Source: Roseihalotalea indica (GTDB taxonomy: Bacteria > Bacteroidota > Bacteroidia > Cytophagales > Cyclobacteriaceae). From it: a DNA stretch of 64,000 bases. The DNA lies in contig NZ_JAINFL010000002.1 of NCBI RefSeq assembly GCF_022458895.1, forward strand, positions 372,001 to 436,000, given 5' to 3'. Shown piece after piece: positions 17,563 to 26,849 of the stretch (the stretch's first letter is position 1; each line of letters opens with the position of its first letter). The position numbers were made by a program, and so were the translations under genes. The notes under the pieces are model-generated. The model did no database searches. It was not told where the DNA came from and saw only the letters and a program-made list of their open reading frames with translations.

Positions 17563-18093
17563 TTAGTCCTCCAGTTTCTTAAAAAAATCCCACATCACAA
17601 TGCCAATGCTCACCGATATGTTCAATGAGTGCTTGGTACCAAACTGAGGAATTTCCAGGCAGGTATCCGCAGCGGCTACCACTTCATCTTCCACTCCGAA
17701 TACTTCGTTTCCAAACACAATGCAATACTTACAGTCGTGGTAAGGCATAAAATCCTGTAGTGGCACACTCTCGTCGGCCTGTTCTACGCAAATAATTTTA
17801 TAACCGTCTTCTTTTAATTGCTCTACTACTTCCATCGTCTTCTCCCGGTGCGCCCATGCCACTGATTCGGTAGCCCCCAGCGCCGTTTTGTTAATCTCTC
17901 GGTGAGGTGGTTTGGCCGTGATACCACACAGGTATACTTTTTCCACTAAAAACGCATCGGCCGTGCGGAAAGCCGACCCTACATTATGCATACTTCGCAC
18001 ATTATCCAATACAATGACAATAGGGCGCTTTTTCTCGGCTTTGTATTCCTCCACGCTCAACCTACCCAATTCTTCATTCTTTAGTTTTCTCAT
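17563..18093 (-). CDS. RNA 2'-O-methyltransferase, TrmH/SpoU family
   Basis: A 176-residue SPOUT protein consisting of the catalytic domain only. Motif 1 is 'IVLDNVRSMHNVGSAFRTAD', where N and R bind the RNA ribose and SAM side. Motif 2 is 'CIVFGNEVFGVEDEVV', and motif 3 is 'IPQFGTKHSLNISVSIGIVMWDFF', seen as its 'GTKHSLNISVS' core, which forms the knot that holds S-adenosylmethionine. Family members methylate the ribose of tRNA or rRNA. The target here is not determinable. It is divergent from mutS. Confidence 0.88.
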   Translation of the reverse strand: MRKLKNEELGRLSVEEYKAEKKRPIVIVLDNVRSMHNVGSAFRTADAFLVEKVYLCGITAKPPHREINKTALGATESVAWAHREKTMEVVEQLKEDGYKIICVEQADESVPLQDFMPYHDCKYCIVFGNEVFGVEDEVVAAADTCLEIPQFGTKHSLNISVSIGIVMWDFFKKLED

Positions 18094-18220
18094 GGTGCAG
18101 TATCATTTAAAATCTCTCTGTAAAGGAGAGTGAAATTTTGTAACTTATCAAGCTAACTCCCTAAGGAATTGTTTTGGCGGTTTACGAACCCTTCAGTATA
18201 GACAAAGCCTTGTGAATTTC

Positions 18221-18253
18221 TTTTGCCTAACCCTGCACGAAAGATTACATTTG
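18221..18253 (+). promoter_or_regulatory. mutS promoter
   Basis: A near-ideal Bacteroidetes promoter: TTTTG (18221-18225), a 20-bp spacer and TACATTTG (18246-18253), a match to TTTG-N20-TAnnTTTG. It overlaps a possible upstream TTG start of mutS, so translation must begin downstream, at the ATG at 18286. Confidence 0.75.
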
Positions 18254-18285
18254 TAGAATCTGCTAAGTGGAAAATCAACACAACC

Positions 18286-20913
18286 ATGCCCATTACCAAG
18301 AAGAAGTCTGCTAAGAAAGATACTCCCCTGATGCGCCAGTATAACCGGGTAAAAACGCAATACCCCGGAGCCATTCTGCTGTTTAGGGTGGGTGATTTTT
18401 ACGAAACCTTTGGGGAAGATGCCATCACCGCCAGCAAGGTGCTGGATATTGTACTGACCAAACGCTCTAACGGATCGGCTTCTGAGGTAGAATTGGCCGG
18501 ATTTCCCCACCATGCGCTGGATAATTACCTGACCAAACTGGTACGGGCCGGCTACCGGGTAGCCATTTGCGATCAACTGGAAGACCCACGCTTTGCCCGG
18601 GGCGTAGTGAAGCGGGGCGTTACCGAACTGGTGACTCCGGGACTTTCTTTTAATGATCAGGTACTGCAACAGAAACATAATAACTACCTGGCTTCGGTAC
18701 ATTTTGGCAAAAAGGAGTTAGGGTTGGCTTTGCTGGATGTTTCTACCGGAGAGTTCCTGACTGCCTGCGGATCACAGGAATATGTGGAGAAACTCATCCA
18801 GAGCTTTACCCCCTCTGAAATACTGTACTGCAAAAACTGTCGCTCCCAGTTTCAGGAGGTTTTTGGCGATGAGCACCCGACATACCGCCTAGACGAATGG
18901 CTATACCACCACGATCATGCCTACGAAAAGCTGACCAGCCATTTTAATACACCTACGCTGAAGGGGTTTGGAGTCGATAAACTATCGGAAGGTATTATTG
19001 CAGCAGGGGCCATCCTGCACTACCTGGAGGCTACTGAGCACCATAAAATACAGCATATTTCTTCTATCGCCCGTATTGAGGCCGACCGCTACGTGTGGCT
19101 GGATAAATTTACTATCCGCAACCTAGAGTTATTGCATGCCCAGCACGAAGGCGGCGTACCGCTGATTGAAGTGTTAGACCATACGGCTACCCCCATGGGA
19201 GCGCGGCTGCTGCGTAAATGGATGGTGTTGCCTCTTAAATCACCCAGAGCTATTGAAGACCGACTGGAAACGGTAGAAGCACTGCTCGATAATCAGGAGC
19301 TGCACCAGACGTTGGTTAGCCATCTGAAAGGCATAGGAGATGTGGAGCGGTTGATCTCAAAAGTGGCGGCAGGGCGCATCAACCCTCGTGAGATGATTCA
19401 ATTAAAAAAAGCCTTACAGCATACTTTGCCTATCCGGGATATGTTATTGCATTCGGAGGCTGATTCTCTGCAAAAGATCGCTCAGCATCTGCACCCCTGT
19501 GAAGAGTTGCTGGCTAAGATTGAACGGGAGCTGAAAGAAGAACCGCCCATCGTCAGTAATCAGGGAAACCTGATGAAGGATGGCCTCGATGCTCAATTAG
19601 ACGAGCTGCGGAGTATTGCCTATTCCGGGAAAGATTACCTGGCCCAGATACGGGAACGGGAGATCAAAAACACCGGTATTTCTTCCCTTAAGATAGCCTA
19701 TAATAAAGTCTTCGGATATTATCTGGAGGTCTCTAACGCTCACAAAAATAAAGTGCCTTCCGGCTGGATTCGCAAGCAAACCCTGGTGAATGCCGAGCGC
19801 TATATTACCGAAGAACTGAAGACCTATGAAGAGAAAATACTAACCGCAGAGGAACAACTGGTGCAAATTGAACAACGTCTGTTTAATCAGTTGATACTGG
19901 AGGCGGCGCGCTACATTAAGCAGATTCAGCAGAATGCCCGTACCCTGGCCCGGCTGGATAGCCTCTCTTCGTTTGCCCAGGTGGCTCAGTTGCACCGCTA
20001 TGCAAAACCGCAACTGCTTGATTCAGACAGCATAGCAATCAAACAGGGGCGGCACCCCGTGATTGAGCGGCAACTACCCCCTGGTGAGCCCTACGTGCCC
20101 AATGATATCCGGCTGGATAGTGAGGAGCAACAGATCATGATCATCACCGGGCCCAATATGGCCGGAAAATCAGCCTTACTCCGTCAAACAGCCTTGATTG
20201 TGCTGATGGCCCAGATGGGCTCTTTCGTACCGGCTGAGGCGGCCCGGATTGGGTTGGTAGATAAAGTGTTTACCCGGGTAGGTGCTTCGGATAACTTGGC
20301 CAAGGGTGAGTCTACCTTCATGGTGGAGATGAACGAAACGGCCAGTATCATGAACAACCTCAGCCCCCGGAGCCTGATATTAATGGATGAGATCGGGCGA
20401 GGTACTAGTACCTACGACGGTATTTCTATTGCCTGGTCGTTGGTAGAGTATCTGCATAACCACGCGCGGTGCCGGGCGAAGACTTTATTTGCCACGCATT
20501 ACCACGAATTAAACCAACTGGCTAATGACCTGCCGCGGGTGAAGAACTACAACGTAGCGGTGAAAGAAGTAGGTAAGCAGATTCTGTTCATTCGGCAGTT
20601 GCAGGAAGGGGGCAGCCAGCACAGCTTCGGGATTCATGTAGCCCAAATGGCCGGGATGCCGGCTCAGGTGGTACAGCGAGCGAATGAGATTATGCACCAT
20701 CTGGAGCAGGATAAGATTAACAGTTCTGATCAAGAAGTTATCAGCAACATTCCCAAGAGCCAGACCCAGCTTCAGTTATTTGAACTGGACCCACGCTGGG
20801 CGCAGATCCAGTCCATTTTGCAGAATACAGACATTAATACACTTTCGCCTATTGAGGCCTTGTTGAAGCTTAATGAAATTCAGTCACTGCTTCAGGCTCA
20901 GACCTGCGAGTAG
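18286..20913 (+). CDS. mutS: DNA mismatch repair protein MutS
   Basis: An 875-residue MutS1-type mismatch recognition ATPase. The N-terminal mismatch-binding motif is 'GDFYETFGEDA' with F38-Y39-E40, the Phe and Glu that wedge into mispaired DNA. The connector, lever and clamp domains follow (about 130-560). The ABC-type ATPase has Walker A 'GPNMAGKSALLRQ' (from about 622), Walker B 'LILMDEIGRGTSTYDG', and the H-loop 'LFATHYHELNQL'. MutS dimers recognise mismatches and recruit MutL, which is encoded at 38552-40441. Start choice: ATG at 18286, because a strong promoter overlaps the longer frame's TTG. The 3' end overlaps the convergent NIPSNAP gene by 16 bp. Confidence 0.97.
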   Translation: MPITKKKSAKKDTPLMRQYNRVKTQYPGAILLFRVGDFYETFGEDAITASKVLDIVLTKRSNGSASEVELAGFPHHALDNYLTKLVRAGYRVAICDQLEDPRFARGVVKRGVTELVTPGLSFNDQVLQQKHNNYLASVHFGKKELGLALLDVSTGEFLTACGSQEYVEKLIQSFTPSEILYCKNCRSQFQEVFGDEHPTYRLDEWLYHHDHAYEKLTSHFNTPTLKGFGVDKLSEGIIAAGAILHYLEATEHHKIQHISSIARIEADRYVWLDKFTIRNLELLHAQHEGGVPLIEVLDHTATPMGARLLRKWMVLPLKSPRAIEDRLETVEALLDNQELHQTLVSHLKGIGDVERLISKVAAGRINPREMIQLKKALQHTLPIRDMLLHSEADSLQKIAQHLHPCEELLAKIERELKEEPPIVSNQGNLMKDGLDAQLDELRSIAYSGKDYLAQIREREIKNTGISSLKIAYNKVFGYYLEVSNAHKNKVPSGWIRKQTLVNAERYITEELKTYEEKILTAEEQLVQIEQRLFNQLILEAARYIKQIQQNARTLARLDSLSSFAQVAQLHRYAKPQLLDSDSIAIKQGRHPVIERQLPPGEPYVPNDIRLDSEEQQIMIITGPNMAGKSALLRQTALIVLMAQMGSFVPAEAARIGLVDKVFTRVGASDNLAKGESTFMVEMNETASIMNNLSPRSLILMDEIGRGTSTYDGISIAWSLVEYLHNHARCRAKTLFATHYHELNQLANDLPRVKNYNVAVKEVGKQILFIRQLQEGGSQHSFGIHVAQMAGMPAQVVQRANEIMHHLEQDKINSSDQEVISNIPKSQTQLQLFELDPRWAQIQSILQNTDINTLSPIEALLKLNEIQSLLQAQTCE

Positions 20914-21665
20914 CTGGTAGGTTTTAGAAAGAGACGATTGATGCGGGAGACGCTGTTGGCATATTGGGGCAAAGCCGAAACCTCTTTCCATTCAGGATAG
21001 GCCGAAAATTTCTTCCAGTTAGCATCCCGCTCGGTCATATCCCGGAAAGTGATCATGTAGGTTAACTGAGGGAGGTTTTTGCCAATCAGGGTTTCGCCAA
21101 AAAATACCGGATGCAGGCCAGTTTTATTAAAAATTCGCAATTCCTCCTTATTGAACATATCAATTTTCCGTCGCACAGCATCATCATTAAACCCTTCGTA
21201 GGTTCGTAGCTCAAAGATGCGCTCACCAGCTTCTGGTACTTCCATCTGGGGAATAGCCTCAAATGCCCGCATCAGAGAGCTTTCGTAGCGAGTATAGTTA
21301 GGATTGTCTGGAGTGGCACTTTCGGCAAATGACTTACTGTTTTGCTGATATACGCTTTGCTTTAATACATTCTGGGTGCTTTGGGCAAATTCTTCTATAC
21401 TACTAAAAGGAAGCAGTAAGTGCAGCTTAGGTGGTTCGGACATTCCCATCTCGGTAAACACACCTACTTGTTTTACTCCAATGGCATTCAGGGCCGGAAT
21501 TAAGGCTGATTGCAGGTATTCGTCGAACACGCCCATCTTAGAGCCTGACTTTAGCTCATAGGTACGCCACTCATAAAATTGCTGGTCGGCGGCCTGAGAG
21601 AAAGACAAAGCCCCGGCACTGGCAGCGGCTAAGGTAGACTGATGTAGAAAATTTCTTCGGTTCAT
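20898..21665 (-). CDS. Tat-exported NIPSNAP family protein
   Basis: A 255-residue protein with a twin-arginine-like signal (MNRRNFLHQSTLAAASAGAL, with cleavage near A25). The mature part contains two NIPSNAP repeats: 'FYEWRTYELKSGSKMGVFDE' and 'IFELRTYEGFNDDAVRRKID', each the typical (E)xRxYx start of a ferredoxin-like dimeric alpha/beta barrel half. NIPSNAP proteins occur in many bacteria without settled function. It converges on mutS with a 16-bp overlap of the coding ends and lies 18 bp after the hybrid kinase gene on the same strand, so the two are probably cotranscribed. Confidence 0.85.
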   Translation of the reverse strand: MNRRNFLHQSTLAAASAGALSFSQAADQQFYEWRTYELKSGSKMGVFDEYLQSALIPALNAIGVKQVGVFTEMGMSEPPKLHLLLPFSSIEEFAQSTQNVLKQSVYQQNSKSFAESATPDNPNYTRYESSLMRAFEAIPQMEVPEAGERIFELRTYEGFNDDAVRRKIDMFNKEELRIFNKTGLHPVFFGETLIGKNLPQLTYMITFRDMTERDANWKKFSAYPEWKEVSALPQYANSVSRINRLFLKPTSYSQV

Positions 21666-21682
21666 TAAAAATACATGTTAGG

Positions 21683-24600
21683 TTAAGAGTGTGTAGTAAT
21701 TTCGGTGGCAATCTGTTGTTCTAGCTTATCAAAGTGTCGAGTAAGCTGTTGCAGGAGACGGTCGGCTGATACCAGAGGAGAGTTCCCGCTTACATACTCT
21801 TTGGCTTGGTTAAGCAACGCTTCCAGAGCATTTAGATGAAGTAGCCGAACGTATGACATAATTTTATGGCAATTAAACCGCAGGGTTTCTTCATCCATCC
21901 GCCGGATAGCCGTAGTAATGACCGGAAAGCATTCCAGGGTCAAACGTCGAATCTGCTCCAGAATCTCAATATAGCCATTCGTATCGTCCAGATAAAGTTC
22001 GTTTAACTGCCTGAAATCCGGGCCGGGTATGGCGGGAGTGACAGCTTCAACCTCTTTTATAGGTGATGGTGCTGAATCGGCAGTGGAGCGTTTTTTAGCT
22101 AGTTCGGCCAGTTTCTGGTGTAGATTCTTAGGGTCAATGGGTTTAGGAATGTAGTCATTCATTCCCATCTCCCGAATGCGATGTTTGGTTTTATCAGATA
22201 CCGAGGCCGTCAGAGCTATGATTGGAATATTTTCATAATGAGGGTCTTTCAGGTTCCTGATTTCCATGGCCGCCTCATAGCCATCCATTTTTGGCATCTG
22301 AATATCCATCAGAATCAGATCGTATTGTTGCTTCTTTACTTTTTGTAATGCCTCTAATCCATTCAGAGCAGTATCAAGTTTTACATTCCACTTGTCTGAG
22401 AGCCCCTCCATTAATAATTGGTTAGGAATAACATCTTCAACGTATAATACTTTGAGCCCTTCCAGTGATTGAAACTCGGCAATGAGGTTTTGTACGGTAC
22501 TTTCTCTTACCGTCCCCTGTTGTTGAGACTTACCAAACGGCAACGTTACCTTAAAGGTGGTTCCTTCTCCTTCCGAGCTCCGCACTGCAATTTTTCCTCC
22601 CTGTAATTCTACCAGATTCTTTACAATAGATAATCCTAGCCCAGTGCCACCATATTTATTAGGGCCAGCCTGCTGATATGGGTCAAAAATAATAGATAGC
22701 TTATCTTTAGGAATACCAATGCCAGTATCCGCTACTTCAAATAGTAATATATACTGATCAGCCGTTTCTTTTTCTACGCATACGCTCAGTACAATTTTCC
22801 CTTCTTCGGTGAATTTTACAGCATTGTTTAAAAGGTTATTTAGCACTTGCCCCAGGCGGTTTACATCACCTGAAACAAAGTTTGGGACTTCGTCTTCCAG
22901 CAATAACCGAAACATAACGCCCCGGTCATTAGCAAGATTCTTATATGTTAGTTTAATACCCTGGATAAATTCCATCAGGCCAAACTCCTTATTTTCTAAG
23001 CGTAGCTGACCCGCCTCCATTTTAGAGAAATCCAGGATATCGTTGATAAGGGCGGTGAGGCTATCACCTGAGAACTTGAGCGTTTGCAGTAGTTTCATCT
23101 GGTCTTCCCGAGGGTCGCTCTGCAACATCAGGTGAGTCATGCCAAGCACCGCATTTAGTGGCGTTCTGATTTCATGGCTCATCTGAGACAGGAAGTTTTC
23201 GTGTGAGCGCATGGTTTCCTGGGAGGCATCCTGAGCCCTCTTTAGCTCCAGTTCGCGTTTTTTTCGTTCAGTAATATCTATAATGCGCAGCACAATCATA
23301 TCTTCCCGCTGATCGGCCCCCGGCATTACTTTAAGGGTTGTATTTCCCCAGAAGGAGTGTCCCTCAACAGTAGTGTAATTAATATCTTTCGTGGCAAAAT
23401 CTGCGTTTTGAGTAAGAAAAGCCTGTAAGCGTTCAGCTTGTTTGGGCATCCATATGGGTAAAAAGGATGAGCCGACTAGTGCAGAATGCTCCCGGCGTAT
23501 AAGGGCGCAGGCTGATGGGTTTGCTTCCAGAATAGTCAGATCATTTGATCGCAGTAAAAATACAGCATCAGGCAAGTGGTCAAGTATGGAATGAAACAGT
23601 GGTGGATTAGTAGAACTCATTGCGTGCATAATAGTAAACAATGCCCTAGGCCCGTCATTTCCCTCTTCTTCTATAATTTTAAAGGCAACCTGAAAAGGCT
23701 GATACGTCCTGTCTTTTCTTTTTATTTGACATACTAAGTTAGGGACTGATTGGGAAATAGCCGCCTGTAGCCGACTTTTAACAGTGTTTACTGAGTTAGG
23801 ATGGATAACTTCAGTAATATTCTGGCCGAGCAGTTCAGATGGCGTATACCCCAATACTTTTTCTACTGATGGACTAACATACTGTATCGTGAAGCCATCA
23901 TGATAAAAAAAGATAACCGTATCCTCAATGGGCTTTTCATGATACACAGTATCAGCCTGTTCCAACAACTCCTCACTATCATTTTTGTTAGGTGCGGACC
24001 AGCGAATAACCAAATAGACCAATTGACCAAATGCATTAAAAAAACGATCAATAGTGGCATCAATCGTCTTATATGTATTGGAAGTTTGTTGCAAACGTAG
24101 AGGGGTATGCATACTGAACCTTCCGCTGCCCTGCAACTGATGTATCCTGAGCTTTGAATGATCTTCTGGATGAATGATAGAAAAAAGGGTAGGCGGATTG
24201 CTGCTTTCGGGTAACCCTTTGGCATTCGGGCTAATGTAACTTACCATATAGTCAGCGTCCGCAAGAATAAATGTTTCTGAGGTTTGATTATACGTTTGAG
24301 CGTTAGCATCGACCATAGAAACGCGTTCATTAGCGACTAACTGGTACAGTTGTTTATTGTCAGTAAAAATTCTTGTGATATAATTAGTTATTTCTACTAG
24401 CTCTCCACTTTTTTTGCGAGTAATATAGCGATACTCAGAAGATATTTCACCCTTTTGGGTATCTTTCTCTATATTATGAAGTAAAGTCTCCCGATAGGCC
24501 GGTTCTACAAACTTGAGGAATCCGCGCCCTGTGTAATAATCGGCCAGCAAGTAGCCTAGTTGTTTATGCGCCTGCCTGTTTATGTAAAGGCAATTAAAAT

Positions 24601-25024
24601 CTTTATTATATACTGATATAATATCTTGAGTCTGATCAGCTATGGCTTTATAAAATGGAGCCTTTCCACCGTCTGAAGCACTGGTAATTTTTTCTGCTAC
24701 CATCATACATACCTCACCCTGAGAAAGTGCAATTCTGCTGAGCCATAGACGAATGGGCAACTGAACGTGGGCCGCCGAGACTATTATCCCTTTGGTTTGG
24801 AGAATGGTGGTGTTGACTGAAGAACTCTGTTGTAGAAAATTTTTTAACAGGGGGTGAATATCTAATTCTAAATAAGAAAAAACAGATATAGTTGAGGGAG
24901 TATCGGTTATTGAGAAAAGTTGAGATGCCAGAGAATTATGAAACAGAATATCTCCCTGCTGATTCAGCAGAAGAACTGCTTCATCATCGCTTTCGAATAT
25001 TTTCTGTAGCCTCTCTTTTTTCAT
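21683..25024 (-). CDS. Multi-PAS hybrid histidine kinase with receiver and HPt domains
   Basis: A 1,113-residue soluble sensor with no membrane segment. About five PAS domains fill residues 1-600 (clear ones at 'DIISVYNKDFNCLYINRQAH', 'FTIQYVSPSVEKVLGYTPSE' and 'HLPDAVFLLRSNDLTILEAN'). The HisKA box is 'FLSQMSHEIRTPLNAVLGMT' with phosphorylated H617. The HATPase domain includes 'DTGIGIP' and 'GTGLGLSIVKNLVELQGG'. A receiver follows with D907 in 'LILMDIQMPKMDGYEA', then an HPt-like domain with H1053 in 'FNCHKIMSYVRLL'. This is a full His-Asp-His phosphorelay in one chain. The final transcription factor is not next to it. The ATG at 25024 is chosen over an upstream TTG at 25054, because a -7 box (TATATTTG) lies between them. 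Confidence 0.92.
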   Translation of the reverse strand: MKKERLQKIFESDDEAVLLLNQQGDILFHNSLASQLFSITDTPSTISVFSYLELDIHPLLKNFLQQSSSVNTTILQTKGIIVSAAHVQLPIRLWLSRIALSQGEVCMMVAEKITSASDGGKAPFYKAIADQTQDIISVYNKDFNCLYINRQAHKQLGYLLADYYTGRGFLKFVEPAYRETLLHNIEKDTQKGEISSEYRYITRKKSGELVEITNYITRIFTDNKQLYQLVANERVSMVDANAQTYNQTSETFILADADYMVSYISPNAKGLPESSNPPTLFSIIHPEDHSKLRIHQLQGSGRFSMHTPLRLQQTSNTYKTIDATIDRFFNAFGQLVYLVIRWSAPNKNDSEELLEQADTVYHEKPIEDTVIFFYHDGFTIQYVSPSVEKVLGYTPSELLGQNITEVIHPNSVNTVKSRLQAAISQSVPNLVCQIKRKDRTYQPFQVAFKIIEEEGNDGPRALFTIMHAMSSTNPPLFHSILDHLPDAVFLLRSNDLTILEANPSACALIRREHSALVGSSFLPIWMPKQAERLQAFLTQNADFATKDINYTTVEGHSFWGNTTLKVMPGADQREDMIVLRIIDITERKKRELELKRAQDASQETMRSHENFLSQMSHEIRTPLNAVLGMTHLMLQSDPREDQMKLLQTLKFSGDSLTALINDILDFSKMEAGQLRLENKEFGLMEFIQGIKLTYKNLANDRGVMFRLLLEDEVPNFVSGDVNRLGQVLNNLLNNAVKFTEEGKIVLSVCVEKETADQYILLFEVADTGIGIPKDKLSIIFDPYQQAGPNKYGGTGLGLSIVKNLVELQGGKIAVRSSEGEGTTFKVTLPFGKSQQQGTVRESTVQNLIAEFQSLEGLKVLYVEDVIPNQLLMEGLSDKWNVKLDTALNGLEALQKVKKQQYDLILMDIQMPKMDGYEAAMEIRNLKDPHYENIPIIALTASVSDKTKHRIREMGMNDYIPKPIDPKNLHQKLAELAKKRSTADSAPSPIKEVEAVTPAIPGPDFRQLNELYLDDTNGYIEILEQIRRLTLECFPVITTAIRRMDEETLRFNCHKIMSYVRLLHLNALEALLNQAKEYVSGNSPLVSADRLLQQLTRHFDKLEQQIATEITTHS

Positions 25025-25043
25025 ATATCTGCTTATCAGAATG

Positions 25044-25051
25044 CAAATATA
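25044..25051 (-). promoter_or_regulatory. -7 box for the hybrid kinase gene
   Basis: CAAATATA on the plus strand reads TATATTTG on the minus strand, a match to TAnnTTTG, 19 bp upstream of the ATG at 25024. No good -33 box was seen. A 12-bp palindrome TTACATATGTAA lies upstream at 25061-25072. Confidence 0.4.
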
Positions 25052-25251
25052 CAAAAAAACTTACATATGTAATATTCTAACTTTTATTTTGATTTTATCT
25101 ATAAAAATCTCAATTAAACGGAGGCTGTTCTTAGATCGGTCGTTCGATGTTCTATTAAATCAAAAGAGAATTATGTAAGAAGGCATATTACACAAATAAA
25201 AATTCACCTTACGTGTTCGCCTCTAGCGGAATAATTACCTAATTTGCAGCC

Positions 25252-25905
25252 ATGAGTTGGTCTGATCAGAAAGATTTGTCGGTAGCCGAGCGTATTGCCC
25301 GGATGTACCTGGATATTGGTGTTGTAAAATTAAATGTAGAGCAGCCTTATACGTGGAGTTCGGGCTGGAAGTCTCCTATCTATTGCGATGGGCGCATTGC
25401 GCTTTCGTATCCCAATGTGAGAACCTATATTAAGCATGAATTGGTAGAGGCTGTCCGCAAACGGTTTGCTGACGTGGAAGCTATTGCCGGAGTGGCTACG
25501 GCGGGTATACCTCAGGGCGCTCTAGTAGCTGATATGCTGGATATACCTTTCGTTTATGTGCGGCCTAAACCTAAAACTCACGGTATGACAAACCTTATTG
25601 AGGGGGAGGCAATTGACGGGCAGAAAGTGGTGTTGATTGAAGACTTAGTATCTACGGGAGGAAGCTCTGCTAAAGCCGCAGCTGCCTTGGATCTCTCAGG
25701 GTTAAATGTGTTAGGGCTGGTATCAATTTTCACCTACGGTTTTGATCAGGCCCGGGAGTTGTTTGCTAACGCCGGTATTCCATTTATCTCTCTTTGCAAT
25801 TACGACGTACTGATTAAAGAAGCGGTAGAGCAAAATCTCATTTCTACTTCTAACCTGTCTTCTTTACAAAGTTGGCGCAAGTCTCCCGAAACCTGGAAGC
25901 AATAA
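25252..25905 (+). CDS. pyrE: Orotate phosphoribosyltransferase
   Basis: A 217-residue type I phosphoribosyltransferase. The 13-residue PRPP-binding motif is 'VVLIEDLVSTGGSSAKAA', with the paired acidic residues E-D. The OPRTase features 'YTWSSGWKSPIYCDGRIALS' near the N-terminus and the flexible catalytic loop 'VRPKPKTHGM' are present. The enzyme joins orotate to PRPP to give OMP in pyrimidine synthesis. The length is normal. A TAATTTGC box ends 6 bp before the ATG (25238-25244 region), suggesting a very short leader. It converges on the UspA gene with a 14-bp gap. Confidence 0.95.
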   Translation: MSWSDQKDLSVAERIARMYLDIGVVKLNVEQPYTWSSGWKSPIYCDGRIALSYPNVRTYIKHELVEAVRKRFADVEAIAGVATAGIPQGALVADMLDIPFVYVRPKPKTHGMTNLIEGEAIDGQKVVLIEDLVSTGGSSAKAAAALDLSGLNVLGLVSIFTYGFDQARELFANAGIPFISLCNYDVLIKEAVEQNLISTSNLSSLQSWRKSPETWKQ

Positions 25906-25919
25906 ATTAAATTGTTATT

Positions 25920-26765
25920 CTAAAGCTTAAATGTCCATACTGGGCGTTTGGCGTGGTTTACGATATCTTCGGCAATGCTGCTGCTAAGTAAGCGTCCGAG
26001 ACCGGTACGACCATGAGTTCCTAGGGCAATCATATCAGCGTTAATATCTTCGGCAAAGTAAATGATGCCGTCTTCTTCCGGGTCGTCATTATAGACATTC
26101 ATGGTATAATTCTCCAGCCGGTACTTTTCTACAAATTCTTTCATAGCCTTTTTATAGTACCGGTCCGTTTCAAAGCTGCTGGGAGTATTGACACTGACCA
26201 TGTGGATGGTAGCATCAAAGAGTTTCTGTAGGTTTACTAACTGTTCTATCAACACGCTGTAATCATCGCGGAAGTTAGTAGCAAAGGCAATATTTTTTAT
26301 CCCGCTTATATCAACCGGAGTTTTAACGGTGAGCACGGGGCACTTCGCCCGGCGAACTACCTTTTCTGTATTAGAACCTACAAAGAACTCTTCCATACCA
26401 CCCGAAGTGCCTTGCGTGCCCATTACTACCAGATCTACCTCATGTTCGGTGATAGTTCGGGATATGTGCTCAAAAGGGTGGCCTACTTCTACTAAACCAT
26501 CTAGCTTTATATCAGCGTATTTTCCTTCTTCAGCCATGGTTGCAAACTTGCCTTTAGAGGCTTCTACCATCTGTACAAAAAACATGTTATCCGATGCATC
26601 AGGCATGGTTACTTCGCCCATAGCATTAAAAGAAGATCCGTGCGGGGCTTCTACTACGTTCAGTAAGTGTACTTTAGCGTTACTTTTTCTGGCAATGGCT
26701 GCAGCCATATCTAATGCATAAGTAGCTTGATCGGAAAAATCAGTAGGAACCAAAATGGTTTTCAT
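25920..26765 (-). CDS. Universal stress protein with two UspA domains
   Basis: A 281-residue cytoplasmic protein made of two tandem UspA domains (about 1-148 and 155-281). Each begins with a beta strand and a helix ('TILVPTDFSDQATYALDMAA' and 'IKNIAFATNFRDDYSVLIEQ'). The ATP-binding G-2x-G-9x-G-(S/T) motif is clear in the second domain 'GTHGRTGLGRLLSSSIAEDI' and recognisable in the first as 'GTQGTSGGMEEFFVGSNTE'. Such proteins bind ATP and act in stress survival. This one is a single gene. Confidence 0.9.
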   Translation of the reverse strand: MKTILVPTDFSDQATYALDMAAAIARKSNAKVHLLNVVEAPHGSSFNAMGEVTMPDASDNMFFVQMVEASKGKFATMAEEGKYADIKLDGLVEVGHPFEHISRTITEHEVDLVVMGTQGTSGGMEEFFVGSNTEKVVRRAKCPVLTVKTPVDISGIKNIAFATNFRDDYSVLIEQLVNLQKLFDATIHMVSVNTPSSFETDRYYKKAMKEFVEKYRLENYTMNVYNDDPEEDGIIYFAEDINADMIALGTHGRTGLGRLLSSSIAEDIVNHAKRPVWTFKL

Positions 26766-26849
26766 AACAGTGTAATTTCAGGTTTATAAATACTTATCAT
26801 TAAGTTATACGAAAAATATAAGGGCTTATCTAAAAAATGCTTAGTTTCT

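Noticed and set aside
25061..25072. 12-bp palindrome TTACATATGTAA upstream of the hybrid kinase
   Set aside because: Palindromes of this length are expected many times by chance in 64 kb, and it has no second copy nearby; noted only as context.
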